DNA from: JAJXZJ01 sp050012855
GTDB taxonomy: Bacteria > Verrucomicrobiota > Verrucomicrobiia > Limisphaerales > J093
DNA length: 64,000 bases
Direction: 5' to 3'
NCBI GenBank assembly: GCA_050012855.1
Contig: JBEKGJ010000010.1
Coordinates: forward strand, 1 to 64,000
The translations under genes were made by a program, and so were the position numbers. Shown piece after piece: positions 17,658 to 26,806 of the stretch. Position 1 is the stretch's first letter. Every line of letters begins with the position of its first letter. The notes below the pieces were generated by a model. The model saw only the letters and a list, made by a program, of their open reading frames with translations. It did no database searches and had not been told where the DNA came from.

Positions 17658-17809
17658 TATTTCCCCGTCGCGCTCGAAACCGGGCCGGGCTTGCTTCAAC
17701 CGGACGACGGCCAACCAAGTCGGTTGACATCGTTGCCGGCGCGGCCCGCGCGCCGATGACCGCGCGAAGCCTTCTGCAATTCGGCCGAGTGTGGCATGAT
17801 CCGGCCGCG

Positions 17810-18883
17810 ATGTTCCGCGTCATCTGCCATCTGGACATGGATGCCTTCTACGCGTCGGTCGAGCAGCGCGACAGCCCGGCCCTGCGCGGCCTGCCGGTAA
17901 TCGTTGGCGCCCCGCCCACGCAACGCGGCGTCATCTGCGCCGCCAGTTACGAGGCCCGGAAGTTCGGCGTCCATTCCGCCATGGCCAGCGTTACCGCCGG
18001 ACGCCTCTGCCCCAAGGGCGTTTTCGTCCGCCCCCGGATGGAGCGCTATCGTGAGGAATCGCACGAGATCATGCGGCTCGTCGGCGAAGCGGGCGCCGTC
18101 ATCGAGCAGATGTCCATTGACGAGGCGTACCTGGATTTGTCATCCCGGTGCCAGGACCAGGACGCCGACGCCTCCCTGTGCCAGGCCCTGCCCATCGCCC
18201 GGGCGTTGAAACAGCGCATCCTGGCCGAACGCCAGTTGACCGCGACCATCGGCATCGCCGCGAACAAGCTGCTGGCCAAGATCGCCAGCGACCATCGGAA
18301 GCCCGACGGCCTGACGCTCATCCCCGAGCGGGAGAAAGTACAGTTTCTGCGGCCGCTGCCGGTGCGCGCCCTTTACGGTGTCGGCAAAGTCACCGAGCAG
18401 GTTCTCAACCAGGCCGGTTTCGGCACCGTGGGTGACCTGCAGGATTACCGTGGTGACCTGCGGGCGTTGGTCGGGTCGTTCGGACCGAAGCTGAAGGAAT
18501 TTGCCTTTGGCCAGGACGACCGTCCTTTGGAACTGGGCGACATCGTGAAGAGCATCAGTGCCGAGGAAACTTTCCTCGAAGACACGGAGGACCGCCGGGT
18601 GCTGCGGGCGTGCCTGAAATCGCAGGCCGCCGAGATTGCCGAAAAGCTCAGGCGCCGGCGGCTCGGCGCCCGCACGGTCCAGGTCAAACTGCGCTACGGC
18701 GACTTCAAGACGCTTTCCCGCCAGATCAGCGTCGAGGAACCCATCACCGAGGCTGGCGACATCTACCGCCTGGGCTGCTTTCTTCTGGGCCGGGAAAGGC
18801 TCGTGTCCCGACCGCTGCGGCTGCTCGGGTTGGGCGTGAGCGGCTTGGAAGAGCCAACCGCACAACAGCTCAAGCTGTTTTAA
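17810..18883 (+). CDS. dinB: DNA polymerase IV (Y-family)
   Basis: 357 residues from the ATG at 17810. Catalytic carboxylates are in HLDMDAFYASVE (near residues 8-9) and SIDEAYLDL (near 104-105). The helix-hairpin-helix region ALYGVGKVTEQVLNQAGFGT and the little-finger domain RLGARTVQVKLRYGDFKTLS are present. The protein ends QQLKLF, a beta-clamp-binding motif of the QLxLF type. It performs error-prone translesion synthesis. A CATGAT hexamer lies 9 nt before the ATG, but no good -35 accompanies it and no LexA-type box is recognisable. Upstream in-frame codons overlap the tRNA-Pro and were rejected. Confidence 0.96.
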   Translation: MFRVICHLDMDAFYASVEQRDSPALRGLPVIVGAPPTQRGVICAASYEARKFGVHSAMASVTAGRLCPKGVFVRPRMERYREESHEIMRLVGEAGAVIEQMSIDEAYLDLSSRCQDQDADASLCQALPIARALKQRILAERQLTATIGIAANKLLAKIASDHRKPDGLTLIPEREKVQFLRPLPVRALYGVGKVTEQVLNQAGFGTVGDLQDYRGDLRALVGSFGPKLKEFAFGQDDRPLELGDIVKSISAEETFLEDTEDRRVLRACLKSQAAEIAEKLRRRRLGARTVQVKLRYGDFKTLSRQISVEEPITEAGDIYRLGCFLLGRERLVSRPLRLLGLGVSGLEEPTAQQLKLF

Positions 18884-19178
18884 CGCAACGCGACCCCAGC
18901 GCAGCACACCCCGGCCGGCCGGCAAAAACCGTCGCGGCTGGGCGCAGGGGCAACCCGGCGGATCGCTGGCGCGGTTTCGGCCCTGATCATGATTCCTGCC
19001 CGCCCGGCGGTCGGGCCGCCACCACGCAGCCGCGATTTGTGACCTGGTCCTGACGCCGGTTGACCAACCCGCAGTGGCGAGGCACATTGGGCTCGTTAAC
19101 TGTTCCCCGCCCGAGGTTCCGAACGGGCGCCCGGCCCGCCCGGCTTTGCGGCGATGGAACACCAGACAACACAAAGTA
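18884..19178. other. intergenic region without recognised features
   Basis: 295 bp of high-GC sequence between dinB and the small 4-Cys protein. I see no gene, RNA or clear promoter, only a short palindrome (CCGGCCGGCCGG) just after dinB. Confidence 0.5.
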
Positions 19179-19382
19179 ATGCAAACGCCCGTCTGTCAGG
19201 ACTGCCGCTTCTGGGAAGCGATTGAACAAACCCGCGGTCATGGGATCTGCCGGCGTTACGCGCCGCGGCCCAAGGTCGGCAACGTGGACACCGACGCCGA
19301 CATCGGTAGCAACTGGCCGTTGACCCGCGGGGCCAACGACTGGTGCGGCGAGTTCGAGCGCCGTCCCGAGCCGGCCGCCTGA
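19179..19382 (+). CDS. small four-cysteine protein, putative zinc ribbon
   Basis: 67 residues from the ATG at 19179 (MQTPVCQDCRFWEAIEQTRG). Cysteines occur as C6-x2-C9, one in GICRRYAPRP and one in NDWCGEF, a spacing that could bind Zn2+ or an Fe-S cluster. The motif order (CxxCRFW, GxCRRYxPRP, WPxT, WCGEF) suggests a short metal-binding protein of unknown role; I do not know a characterised member. An earlier in-frame start at 19074 would add 35 residues that look like intergenic sequence. Confidence 0.72.
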   Translation: MQTPVCQDCRFWEAIEQTRGHGICRRYAPRPKVGNVDTDADIGSNWPLTRGANDWCGEFERRPEPAA

Positions 19383-19383
19383 G

Positions 19384-19419
19384 GTTGCGCCGGCCGGGTT
19401 GCGCCGGCCGGGTTGCGCC
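19384..19419. repeat. 14-bp tandem repeat, 2.5 copies
   Basis: Exact copies of GTTGCGCCGGCCGG at 19384-19397 and 19398-19411, then a half copy, immediately after the stop of the 4-Cys protein. Confidence 0.85.
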
Positions 19420-19488
19420 AGTTCAGCGGCCGCGAAATTCATTGCGCGCCGGGCTGGCATCGCGCAGATTGCCGCCGTTTTGCCGGGC

Positions 19489-19579
<91 letters not shown>

Positions 19580-19770
19580 AACTTCAAGGACACCAAATAA
19601 CGAGAGCGTTTACGGCACAACGGTTCCTCTGGATGGCCCAACCCGGCAGAGCTGCCGGTGCTCCGCCGCCCTCAATGGGGACACGCGCAGCGCGCCCGCA
19701 CAACCGGTAGGGCGAGACTCCCGGCGAGCCGTCCAAGGTGGCTCGCGGACCGCTGGGCCGCGAGAGGCAA

Positions 19771-19824
19771 CCTGAAGGGATGCCAGAGCCCAGCCAGGGG
19801 TTGAGCGCAGCGATACCCCTGGAC
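19771..19824 (-). repeat. intergenic repeat unit, copy A
   Basis: Read on the minus strand it runs AGGGGTATCG, GCTCAACCCC, TGGCTGGGCTCTGG, then CATCCCTTCAGG. A clear homologue lies at 19934-20000 in the opposite orientation. The core forms a small stem (CCAGGGG 19794-19800 with CCCCTGG 19816-19822). Confidence 0.7.
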
Positions 19825-19841
19825 CACCAACCAAAACCGTT

Positions 19842-19915
19842 CGCACCCTGAAAGCGGTGCAAGAAGCGCGTACCGCGCCACATCCGGCCTGCTCCGGCAC
19901 GCCCTTCAGGGTGCA
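19842..19915. repeat. imperfect long inverted repeat (hairpin)
   Basis: Arms 19842-19860 (CGCACCCTGAAAGCGGTGC) and 19897-19915 (GCACGCCCTTCAGGGTGCA) pair with four or so mismatches around a 36 nt loop. It lies between the two copies of the intergenic repeat unit. Its CCCTGAAAG core recurs at 28066-28074. Confidence 0.65.
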
Positions 19916-19933
19916 TGACGAGGAGAGACGGAC

Positions 19934-20000
19934 ATCCTGGGGTATCGTCGCGTTGCTCCTCAACCCCAGGCTGGAATCTGGAACGCCTTCCGCGTTCTTA
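19934..20000 (+). repeat. intergenic repeat unit, copy B
   Basis: Contains CCTGGGGTATCG, CCTCAACCCCAGGCTGG and AATCTGGAACGCCTTC in the same order as the reverse complement of copy A at 19771-19824, with substitutions and one short indel. Confidence 0.7.
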
Positions 20001-20182
20001 CCACGGAGCGATATGCATGAGCCGGACGACCTTCCACCTGCACGGCCCACCATGTGGAAGCCCTTGAAATCACGCTTGCTGCACCAGGCAGAACCGGATA
20101 CATTCCATCCCATGACAAACCATCCGCGACTTCGGCTTTCGCCCGTGGCCTTGTCCCAATAATCCTGTTCGATTGGAAGTCT

Positions 20183-22090
20183 ATGGCTATCTTCAGACTC
20201 ACAGGGATAGACAACTTTGAACCTGTTCGGGCTGTTCCTCCAAGAAGCGTGAGCGAAGATGCGCTGGCCACTGTAAGGGATCTGGATGAGAGGGAGGAAA
20301 TGGAGCCATGGATTCAAGGAATCCTGTGCGATACAAACCGCACGCCGCACGGTCCCTCCGAGATCGTCGACATCCTCACCCACAAGCTCGTCGTCCGAGG
20401 CCGAGAGGGTCTTGCTGCGTTTATACTCAAGGGGCGATCATTTGGGACCGTCAGGCCCGCTCATGTCAGTCACCAAATTTTCAGGCTGGAGCGACTTGAA
20501 GGGTTGAGATTCGCCATTTTTGCCGCCACGGGTAACGTCCTTGACGAGGTGAAAGGGCAGTTCGTTTCCACTGCGAAGCGTTTGGGATGCCATTACTGTA
20601 TCCTCGACGCCCATGACCTTGCGCGCTTATTCATCGCCTTCGGTTTCATTTGCCCAAGGGACGGAGAACGGCTGCGTAGCGGTCGCTGTAGTTGCGGCTA
20701 TTCTCCCGCCAATATAACGTCGAACCTGCTCCAGCAGGAAGCATTACGCGAAATCGCCACGACCCATAATCTGAACCAGCCAGCAGCGGCGATCATTCTT
20801 CCCACCGGCGCCGGCAAGACCAGAGTTGCTGTGCTCGACGTAAAGCGAGTTGGTGCCCAACTATGCCTGTACGTGGCGCATTCGCACGAGATCCTCGAGT
20901 CAGCGGAAAACGAGTTTCTGCGAGAGTTTGCCGCTGAGGATATCCGCCGCTTCGAAGCTGCTCCGGCAGCAAACGAGATCAGCAGAATCAACCTGTTCAC
21001 CATCCAAACCCTGGCGAGGAACCTAGCGGCACTTGATGGACGGCGAGTCGATTATATGATTGTCGATGAGTTCCACCATGCCGCTGCCGCCAGCTACCGG
21101 CGAGCGATCGAGACTCTCGCTCCAAAGTTCTTACTTGGGTTGACGGCAACCCCTTTCCGGGGCGATCGGCAAGATGTCCTCGCGCTGTGTAATAACAACG
21201 CTGTGGTATGTTATGAATTAAGGCAAGGCATTGAGTGTGGCGTGCTCTGCCCATATCACTACTTCGGGTGCTTTGACGATATTGATTACTCGAATATCCA
21301 CCACAACGGCCAGCGCTACGACATAAACGATCTGGAGCGAGCCTTGATAATCCCGGAACGCGACGCAGCGATTATTGCCAAGTGGCGAGAGAAGGCCGAC
21401 GGCAAGGCTACGCTGGCATTTTGCTGTTCGCATCTGCACGCGGATAGAGTAGCCGAGAGCTTTAGGTCAAAGGGAATTCCTGCCGAGATCTATTTGTGCT
21501 CCACAGACCGCGACGCAAGGGCGGTCCTGCGCGAGAAACTACGGAGAGGTTCTCTGAAGGTGCTATGCGTTGTTGACGTGCTCAACGAGGGAGTGGATCT
21601 CCCATTTGTCGAATGCCTGCTATTCCTTAGACCGACAGAGTCGAAGCGCGTTTTCTTCCAGCAGCTCGGTCGTGGTCTGCGGCGCTTCGTGGGAAAAGAG
21701 CATTGTGCCGTAATCGACTTCATTGGCAACTTTCAGAACGCCTACCGAACGGTGGAGAACCTGGGCCTTGAACCCTACGAACACGGTGAGGCTGCGCCGG
21801 AATCAGCAGGCAGCCGCTCTGCGAAGGAGATACTCAATCTCCCTGCTGGGTGCGCCGTGGTCTTCGATGAACGAGTAATCGACATTTTCGGGTATCAGAC
21901 CCTGAATCCTGCGTTTGCCACGCGCCACAACATTTCGCGCATTCTCATCCACCAGTACCGGAAGGTCGAGAGGCGGCTTGGCAGACGCCCAACGAAGCTA
22001 GAAATCGACAGAACCTCTTTGTTAGACAGCTCGCTGTACGAACTCGTGTTCGGCAGTTGGGCAGAATTCCAGCGCACACTTGACAGATGA
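20183..22090 (+). CDS. DEAD/DEAH-box helicase with N-terminal nuclease-like domain
   Basis: 635 residues from the ATG at 20183 (MAIFRLTGIDNFEPV). Superfamily 2 motifs are complete: I LPTGAGKT, II VDEFHH, III LTATPFRG, V NEGVDLP and VI QLGRGLRR. Before the helicase core lie about 190 residues with an alternating strand-helix pattern (AAFILKGRSFG, FAIFAATGNVLDEVKGQF) that could be a degenerate PD-(D/E)xK-type domain, and a Cys group (ICPRDGERLRSGRCSCGY). The C-terminus (RRLGRRPTKLEID ... VFGSWAEFQRTL) matches the short repeat that often accompanies homing or HNH endonucleases. Base composition is clearly less GC-rich than the neighbours, and the gene follows a tRNA and repeats, which suggests acquisition. 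A defence role is an inference from architecture only. Confidence 0.85.
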   Translation: MAIFRLTGIDNFEPVRAVPPRSVSEDALATVRDLDEREEMEPWIQGILCDTNRTPHGPSEIVDILTHKLVVRGREGLAAFILKGRSFGTVRPAHVSHQIFRLERLEGLRFAIFAATGNVLDEVKGQFVSTAKRLGCHYCILDAHDLARLFIAFGFICPRDGERLRSGRCSCGYSPANITSNLLQQEALREIATTHNLNQPAAAIILPTGAGKTRVAVLDVKRVGAQLCLYVAHSHEILESAENEFLREFAAEDIRRFEAAPAANEISRINLFTIQTLARNLAALDGRRVDYMIVDEFHHAAAASYRRAIETLAPKFLLGLTATPFRGDRQDVLALCNNNAVVCYELRQGIECGVLCPYHYFGCFDDIDYSNIHHNGQRYDINDLERALIIPERDAAIIAKWREKADGKATLAFCCSHLHADRVAESFRSKGIPAEIYLCSTDRDARAVLREKLRRGSLKVLCVVDVLNEGVDLPFVECLLFLRPTESKRVFFQQLGRGLRRFVGKEHCAVIDFIGNFQNAYRTVENLGLEPYEHGEAAPESAGSRSAKEILNLPAGCAVVFDERVIDIFGYQTLNPAFATRHNISRILIHQYRKVERRLGRRPTKLEIDRTSLLDSSLYELVFGSWAEFQRTLDR

Positions 22091-22205
22091 AATCGAACGA
22101 GCGAGATCAAGGTAGTCGCCGCCAGCCCCGTGGTTTTGGAAAGCGCGTCGGCGATGCCGGCGTCACTGGTCTTGCGGCGGCGGTGACTCATCTGGAATGT
22201 TCGGC

Positions 22206-22289
22206 ATGAGCACGAGCCTAGGCCCTCCACTACGTGTCGTGCTGATCATCGTCACGGCGTTCCTGCTCTTGCGTTTCGTGCGGGAGTGA
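22206..22289 (+). CDS. possible 27-residue hydrophobic membrane peptide
   Basis: An ATG-started frame encodes MSTSLGPPLRVV then a run of aliphatic residues and a basic-acidic end (RFVRE): one membrane helix with a charged C-terminus. It lies in the 220 bp gap between the helicase and the convergent aminopeptidase gene. There is no convincing ribosome binding site, and a frame this short could occur by chance. Confidence 0.25.
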   Translation: MSTSLGPPLRVVLIIVTAFLLLRFVRE

Positions 22290-22312
22290 CCGCAGTCGCC
22301 AGTTGCCAGAAC

Positions 22313-24961
22313 TCAGTTCCGCTTCTTCTTGGCCGGTTTTTCCGCCGCCGCCGGCAAGGCGGCGTCCACCTTCTTCTTCAAATCGTCCACGCTCTTTCGC
22401 AACTCGCGATTCTCCTTCTGCAAGCCAGTCACTTCGTTCCGCAAATCGTGCAGATCGTCGCTCGGCTTCCGGGCGGCCCGGATGTCCGCGATCGCCTGCT
22501 CGGCGGCCCGGCGTTCCGGACTGTCCTTGGCCGCGTGTGTGAACGTCTCCAGCACCGCGATCGCCCGCGCATCGCCGAGTTCCCCCAGCGCGGCGATGGC
22601 CGCCCGCTGCACCGACCGCTTCGGGTGGTTGACCCGGGCGACCAGGAACTCGCGCACGGCATCCCGCTTCTCCTCGTGCCGGGCCAGGTACCCCAACGTC
22701 CTCAGACCGGCGCCAAACCCGCCGCTGGTGAAATTCGTCTCTCCCGAACCCAGCGTCCCGAGCAGCGGCGCGATCAACGTCGGGTCGTCCTGCGCCCGCA
22801 TCGCCGCAATCGCTGCATCCGCCAACTCGTTGCGAAATGACGTCGAGTGGAGCAGGCCGATCAGCGCGGCCCGCGCCTCCGGCGAGCCATCCGTGCCCAG
22901 GGCCGCCACCGACTGCGCCAGCACATCCGGGTTTTTCTCAAGCAGGGTCGCCGCGCGCGCCGCCGCCAGCACGGTGTCTCGATAAAACCCGTCCAGCGAC
23001 TCCCGCACCTGCCGGCGCACCCGGGCATCGGGCTGGTTCGTTGAAGCCAGCAACGCCGTCAGCGCCTCGTCGTTGTGGATGGTCCGCAGGGCCCGGGCCG
23101 CCTCAACCCGCACGCCATAGAATGGATCGTTAGTGAGCGTCGTTTGGAGGTGGTTGACCGCCTCCTGGTCCGTCCGACCCGCCAGCGCGTTGACCGCGAG
23201 CACGCGGCCGAGGACGTCATTCGTGTCGGCAAGCTGGGCGGTCAGCATTGCGGCCGGCGGCGTGAACTTGATCTTTGCCAGCAGCGTGCCCTCCGGATCG
23301 GTCCGCACCAGTTCCGGCGCCTCCGGCAGCGCGAAATAGAAGTCCTCCTCCTTTTCCTTCACCGTCACCGTACGATCGTTCGTGGCCCCGGCCGACCTGA
23401 ACCGCACCGGCAGCGGCAACCGGAACAGCAGCACGTTCTCGCTGAGGGCCTGGACCTGTTTGACGTTCAGCTTCGCCATGCGGGTGGGTTCGTCCCACGA
23501 GTAGTTGATCTCCAGTTCCGGGTGATGAGCGTGATAGACCCACTGGTCGAAGAACTGGTCGAACGAACGGCCGGAGAGTTCCTCGATCACCCGGTTGAGG
23601 TCCTCGGTGACGACGCTGCCGAGCGCGTGGCGTTCGAGGTAGGTCCGGATGCAGCGGCGGTACAGCTCCTCGCCGAGCTGCGACCGGAGCATCTGCAGCA
23701 CCCAGGCGCCCTTCGGATACGCCAGGTAGCTGAACTGCTCGCCCGGCCGGTCGAATTCGCGCCAGACGATCGGATGGGTGTCATTAGCCTGGTTCAAGAC
23801 GGTCTGCGCGTTCTGCCACATGGTGTACCGGAAGGCGTCGCGGCCTTCGGCGTGGCCGCGGTAGAGCGCGGCGTAGTAAGTGGCAAACCCCTCGTTCAGC
23901 CACAGGTGGCTCCAGTCCTTGCAGGTCACCAGGTCGCCGAACCACTGGTGTGCCAGCTCGTGCGAGATCAGCCCTTCGCTCTCCCGGATGTTCTCCGTCT
24001 CCGGCGGGAACAACGTGCGGTCGGTGAGGATCGTCAGCGACGTGTTTTCCATGCCGCCGGCGACAAAATCGTTCACGCACACCTGTCCGTACTTCGCCCA
24101 CGGATACGGCACGCCGATTTCCTGCTCGAAGAATCCCAGCATGTCCTTCGTGTTGCGGAACGAGCGGCCTGCCTGGGCAAACTCCGACGGTGGCGTGGCG
24201 AACGTCAACGGGATGTCGCGGTAAGTGTCCTCGATCGTTTTGAAATAGCCGGCCGCCAGCGCGATGAGGTAGGTCGCGTGCGGTTTCTCCTGCGCCCAAT
24301 GGAACGCAACCAGCCCGGTCGCCGCGTCCTTGGTCTTTCCCGCCAGCCGGCCGTTGCTGAACACGGTCATGCCCTCGGGCACGCGGCAGACCAGCTCCGA
24401 CGTGAACTTCGCGTTGGGCGCGTCAAAGCACGGGAACCACTGTCGGGACGTGATGGACTCGCCTTGGGTGAACAGGTGCGTGTCCCCCGCGCGGTAACCC
24501 TGCTCCGGCGTGCGGAAATACAGCCCGTCCTTCGGCTCGGCGCTGTAGGCAATCGTCACCGTCGTCTCGCGGTCCGCCGGAATCGCCGAGGCGAACGTGA
24601 GGATGATCTGCGTGTCTGTGTTCTGCCAGGCCTGGATCGGTTCGGTGGCGGTGACCGTGCTGACCCGGAGGTCCACGGCGTCGAGCTTCAACTCGCGCAG
24701 CGGTTTCGCGATGGGCGCAAATGTCAGCTTCGCGGTCCCGGCGAGGGTTCGCCGCTGGAAGTCGGGCGTCAGGTCGAGCGCCAGGTGGCGGAAGGCGACC
24801 TCGCGGTCCGGCGCGTATTGGCGGTGGTCGGAGGCGTCGGCCGGCGCCTGCAGACGCGTGGCGCCGGCGCAGTTGAGGTCGCGTGCCAGCGCGTCCGCGT
24901 GGGGCCCGCCCGCAACGAAGCAGCCCAGGCTGAGCCCGAGGAGAAGCAGATGTCGCATCAT
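22313..24961 (-). CDS. exported M1-family aminopeptidase with HEAT repeats and coiled coil
   Basis: 882 residues. An N-terminal signal segment (MMRHLLLLGLSLGCFVAGG) suggests export; Cys14 could be a lipidation site. The M1 catalytic region is complete: exopeptidase motif GGMEN (302-306), zinc site H334-E-x2-H338 and Glu357 (HELAHQWFGD ... NEGFATYY), and a later Tyr-bearing segment. After the catalytic domains come HEAT-like repeats from about residue 600 (VRVEAARALRTIHNDEALTA, SVQRAAIAALGELGDARAI) and a final coiled coil (DDLHDLRNEVTGLQKENREL) with a Lys-rich tail. It should release N-terminal residues from peptides in the periplasm. The coiled-coil tail is unusual for the family. Confidence 0.92.
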   Translation of the reverse strand: MMRHLLLLGLSLGCFVAGGPHADALARDLNCAGATRLQAPADASDHRQYAPDREVAFRHLALDLTPDFQRRTLAGTAKLTFAPIAKPLRELKLDAVDLRVSTVTATEPIQAWQNTDTQIILTFASAIPADRETTVTIAYSAEPKDGLYFRTPEQGYRAGDTHLFTQGESITSRQWFPCFDAPNAKFTSELVCRVPEGMTVFSNGRLAGKTKDAATGLVAFHWAQEKPHATYLIALAAGYFKTIEDTYRDIPLTFATPPSEFAQAGRSFRNTKDMLGFFEQEIGVPYPWAKYGQVCVNDFVAGGMENTSLTILTDRTLFPPETENIRESEGLISHELAHQWFGDLVTCKDWSHLWLNEGFATYYAALYRGHAEGRDAFRYTMWQNAQTVLNQANDTHPIVWREFDRPGEQFSYLAYPKGAWVLQMLRSQLGEELYRRCIRTYLERHALGSVVTEDLNRVIEELSGRSFDQFFDQWVYHAHHPELEINYSWDEPTRMAKLNVKQVQALSENVLLFRLPLPVRFRSAGATNDRTVTVKEKEEDFYFALPEAPELVRTDPEGTLLAKIKFTPPAAMLTAQLADTNDVLGRVLAVNALAGRTDQEAVNHLQTTLTNDPFYGVRVEAARALRTIHNDEALTALLASTNQPDARVRRQVRESLDGFYRDTVLAAARAATLLEKNPDVLAQSVAALGTDGSPEARAALIGLLHSTSFRNELADAAIAAMRAQDDPTLIAPLLGTLGSGETNFTSGGFGAGLRTLGYLARHEEKRDAVREFLVARVNHPKRSVQRAAIAALGELGDARAIAVLETFTHAAKDSPERRAAEQAIADIRAARKPSDDLHDLRNEVTGLQKENRELRKSVDDLKKKVDAALPAAAEKPAKKKRN

Positions 24962-25061
24962 GTGTCGTCGGATTCCGGTTGCCGCCCGCGCGTTCGCCCA
25001 TCGCCCGCCGACGGCCCGCCACGTCTTTACACTGGCCCGGCGGCCGACGGAAGACGCGATT

Positions 25062-26795
25062 TCAAACCGGCAGGATCAGCAGGATCGTCGTGCCCGCGCC
25101 GGGCTGCGAGCGAATCCGCACTTTCCCGCGGTGGGCCTCGACCACCTTGGCCACAATGGCCATGCCGAGGCCGGTTCCCTTGGGCTTGGTGGTGCTCAGC
25201 AGTGACGTGAACGCCCGCCGCCGTTGCTCGGCGCTCATGCCGGCGCCGGTGTCGCGAAAACTGACCGCCACATGGGTCGGCCCCGGGCCGCGGCGCCCCA
25301 CGCGCAAGGTGCGGGAAGCGATCGTCAGCCGGCCGCCGCCGGGCATCGCCTCGACCGCGTTGAACGTTAGGTTGAGGAAGGCCTGCTCGAGCTGCGTGGC
25401 ATCGGCCAGCAACATCGGCAGGTCGGGCGCCAGGTCGCGCACGAGTTCGACGTTTTGCTGGTGGAGCTTGTGACGCGTGAGCAGGGCCAGATCGTCGAGG
25501 AGCTGGTTGACATTCACCGGCGCGGGGTTGGGTTCGGTGCTGCGCGCAAAATCGAGGATGCGGTCCACGATGCGGTTCAGGTGGTCCATTTTCTCGCCCA
25601 TGATCCGCGCGTCGGTCGCCCGCGGATCCCCGGCCGGAAACTGCAGGTCGAGCGAGTGGAACATCATCTTCATCACCGCCAGCGGATTGCGGATTTCGTG
25701 CGCGACCTCGGCGCCCAGCAACCCGAGGGCGGACAGCTTTTCGTTCTGCCGCAACTGTTCCTCCATGCTGACGATCCGCTCGTAGAGCCGCGCTTTCTCG
25801 ATGGCCAGCGCCGACAGCTCCGCCAGCGCGGACAGGATGCGGATTTCCTCGTTCGAGAAACTGTGCGGCTGGGCGGTGTACACGTTCAGCGTCCCGATCG
25901 CCTCGCCGCGGTACGCCAGGGGCACACTGAGGAGGGCCACCAGCCCTTCCTCGCGCGCCATCGCCACGCTCTGGTAGCGCGTCGAGGTCTGGACGTTCTC
26001 GAGCTGGAGCGGCTTGCGCCGGCGCACCACCGTCCCCAGCAGGCTGTCCCCCACCGGCAGCCGTTGCCGGGCGATGTAAGCCGGGCCCGCGCCGTGATGG
26101 GCCAGCAGCTCGAGCCATTCGCGCGTCGGGTCCAGCAGCCGCAAGGAACACATCTTGCCGCCCATGAGCGAACACGACTCGCGCGTGATCACCTGCAGCG
26201 CCTCGTCGAGGTTCAACGCCGAGTTGATCGTCTGGCCGACACTCACCAGCGACTCGAGCAGCCGCGCCTTCAGCCGCACCTGTTCGTAAAGCCAGGTGTT
26301 TCGGATCACGCCCGCGACCTGCGCCGCCAGATCCTCGAGCAACTGCTGGTCATCCGCCGTGAAGGCGTCCGCGCGTTCGCTGTCCACGTTCAACACGCCG
26401 CGCACGTCGTCGTTCACGAGCAACGGCACCGCCAGCTCGGAACGCACGTTTGGGCGGACGCCGATGTAGCGCACGTCGCGGGTGACATCACCCACGCGCG
26501 CCGGCTGACCGTGCCGCGCCACCCAGCCGGTGATGCCCTCGCCCACCCGCAGCCGCAGCTTGGTCGCCTGCGGCGGCAGGCCGTCGGCCGCCTGGATTTC
26601 CAGGAAGCCGGTCGTCGGGTTCACCAGCACCACCGAGCCGCTCGAAGCCCGGACCAGCCGCACCGCCTCGCGCACGATGAGCTGCAGCGCCTCCTCCGGT
26701 TCGAGCGTGGAATGGATGACCGCGCTGACCTGGTAGAGCAGATTCAGCCGGTCATGGCGCGCCTGCAAATTCTTCAGTGCTGCCGCCGCATTCAC
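25062..26795 (-). CDS. GAF-domain sensor histidine kinase
   Basis: 577 residues from the GTG at 26795, with GAGGAA just upstream. Two GAF domains occupy roughly residues 20-170 (GEGITGWVARHGQPARVGDV, SELAVPLLVNDDVRGVLNVD) and 185-340 (GDSLLGTVVRRRKPLQLENV, GLVALLSVPLAYRGEAIGTL). The dimerisation/phosphoacceptor region has AHEIRNPLAVMK, and the ATPase has N-box LNLTFNAVEAMP, G1 DTGAGMS and G2 GTGLGMAIV. No membrane segment is present, so it is a cytoplasmic sensor of a small ligand. No response regulator is adjacent. It starts 11 bp after the LptF/G-type gene, which suggests cotranscription. Confidence 0.93.
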   Translation of the reverse strand: MNAAAALKNLQARHDRLNLLYQVSAVIHSTLEPEEALQLIVREAVRLVRASSGSVVLVNPTTGFLEIQAADGLPPQATKLRLRVGEGITGWVARHGQPARVGDVTRDVRYIGVRPNVRSELAVPLLVNDDVRGVLNVDSERADAFTADDQQLLEDLAAQVAGVIRNTWLYEQVRLKARLLESLVSVGQTINSALNLDEALQVITRESCSLMGGKMCSLRLLDPTREWLELLAHHGAGPAYIARQRLPVGDSLLGTVVRRRKPLQLENVQTSTRYQSVAMAREEGLVALLSVPLAYRGEAIGTLNVYTAQPHSFSNEEIRILSALAELSALAIEKARLYERIVSMEEQLRQNEKLSALGLLGAEVAHEIRNPLAVMKMMFHSLDLQFPAGDPRATDARIMGEKMDHLNRIVDRILDFARSTEPNPAPVNVNQLLDDLALLTRHKLHQQNVELVRDLAPDLPMLLADATQLEQAFLNLTFNAVEAMPGGGRLTIASRTLRVGRRGPGPTHVAVSFRDTGAGMSAEQRRRAFTSLLSTTKPKGTGLGMAIVAKVVEAHRGKVRIRSQPGAGTTILLILPV

Positions 26796-26806
26796 GATTC
26801 CTCACC

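Larger units (their letters stand above)
19580..20182. other. repeat-rich gap after tRNA-Ser
   Basis: About 600 bp with no credible gene. Several overlapping open frames exist on both strands but they read through inverted repeats and lack protein character. The region contains two diverged inverted copies of one repeat unit and a long hairpin (listed separately). Confidence 0.6.
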
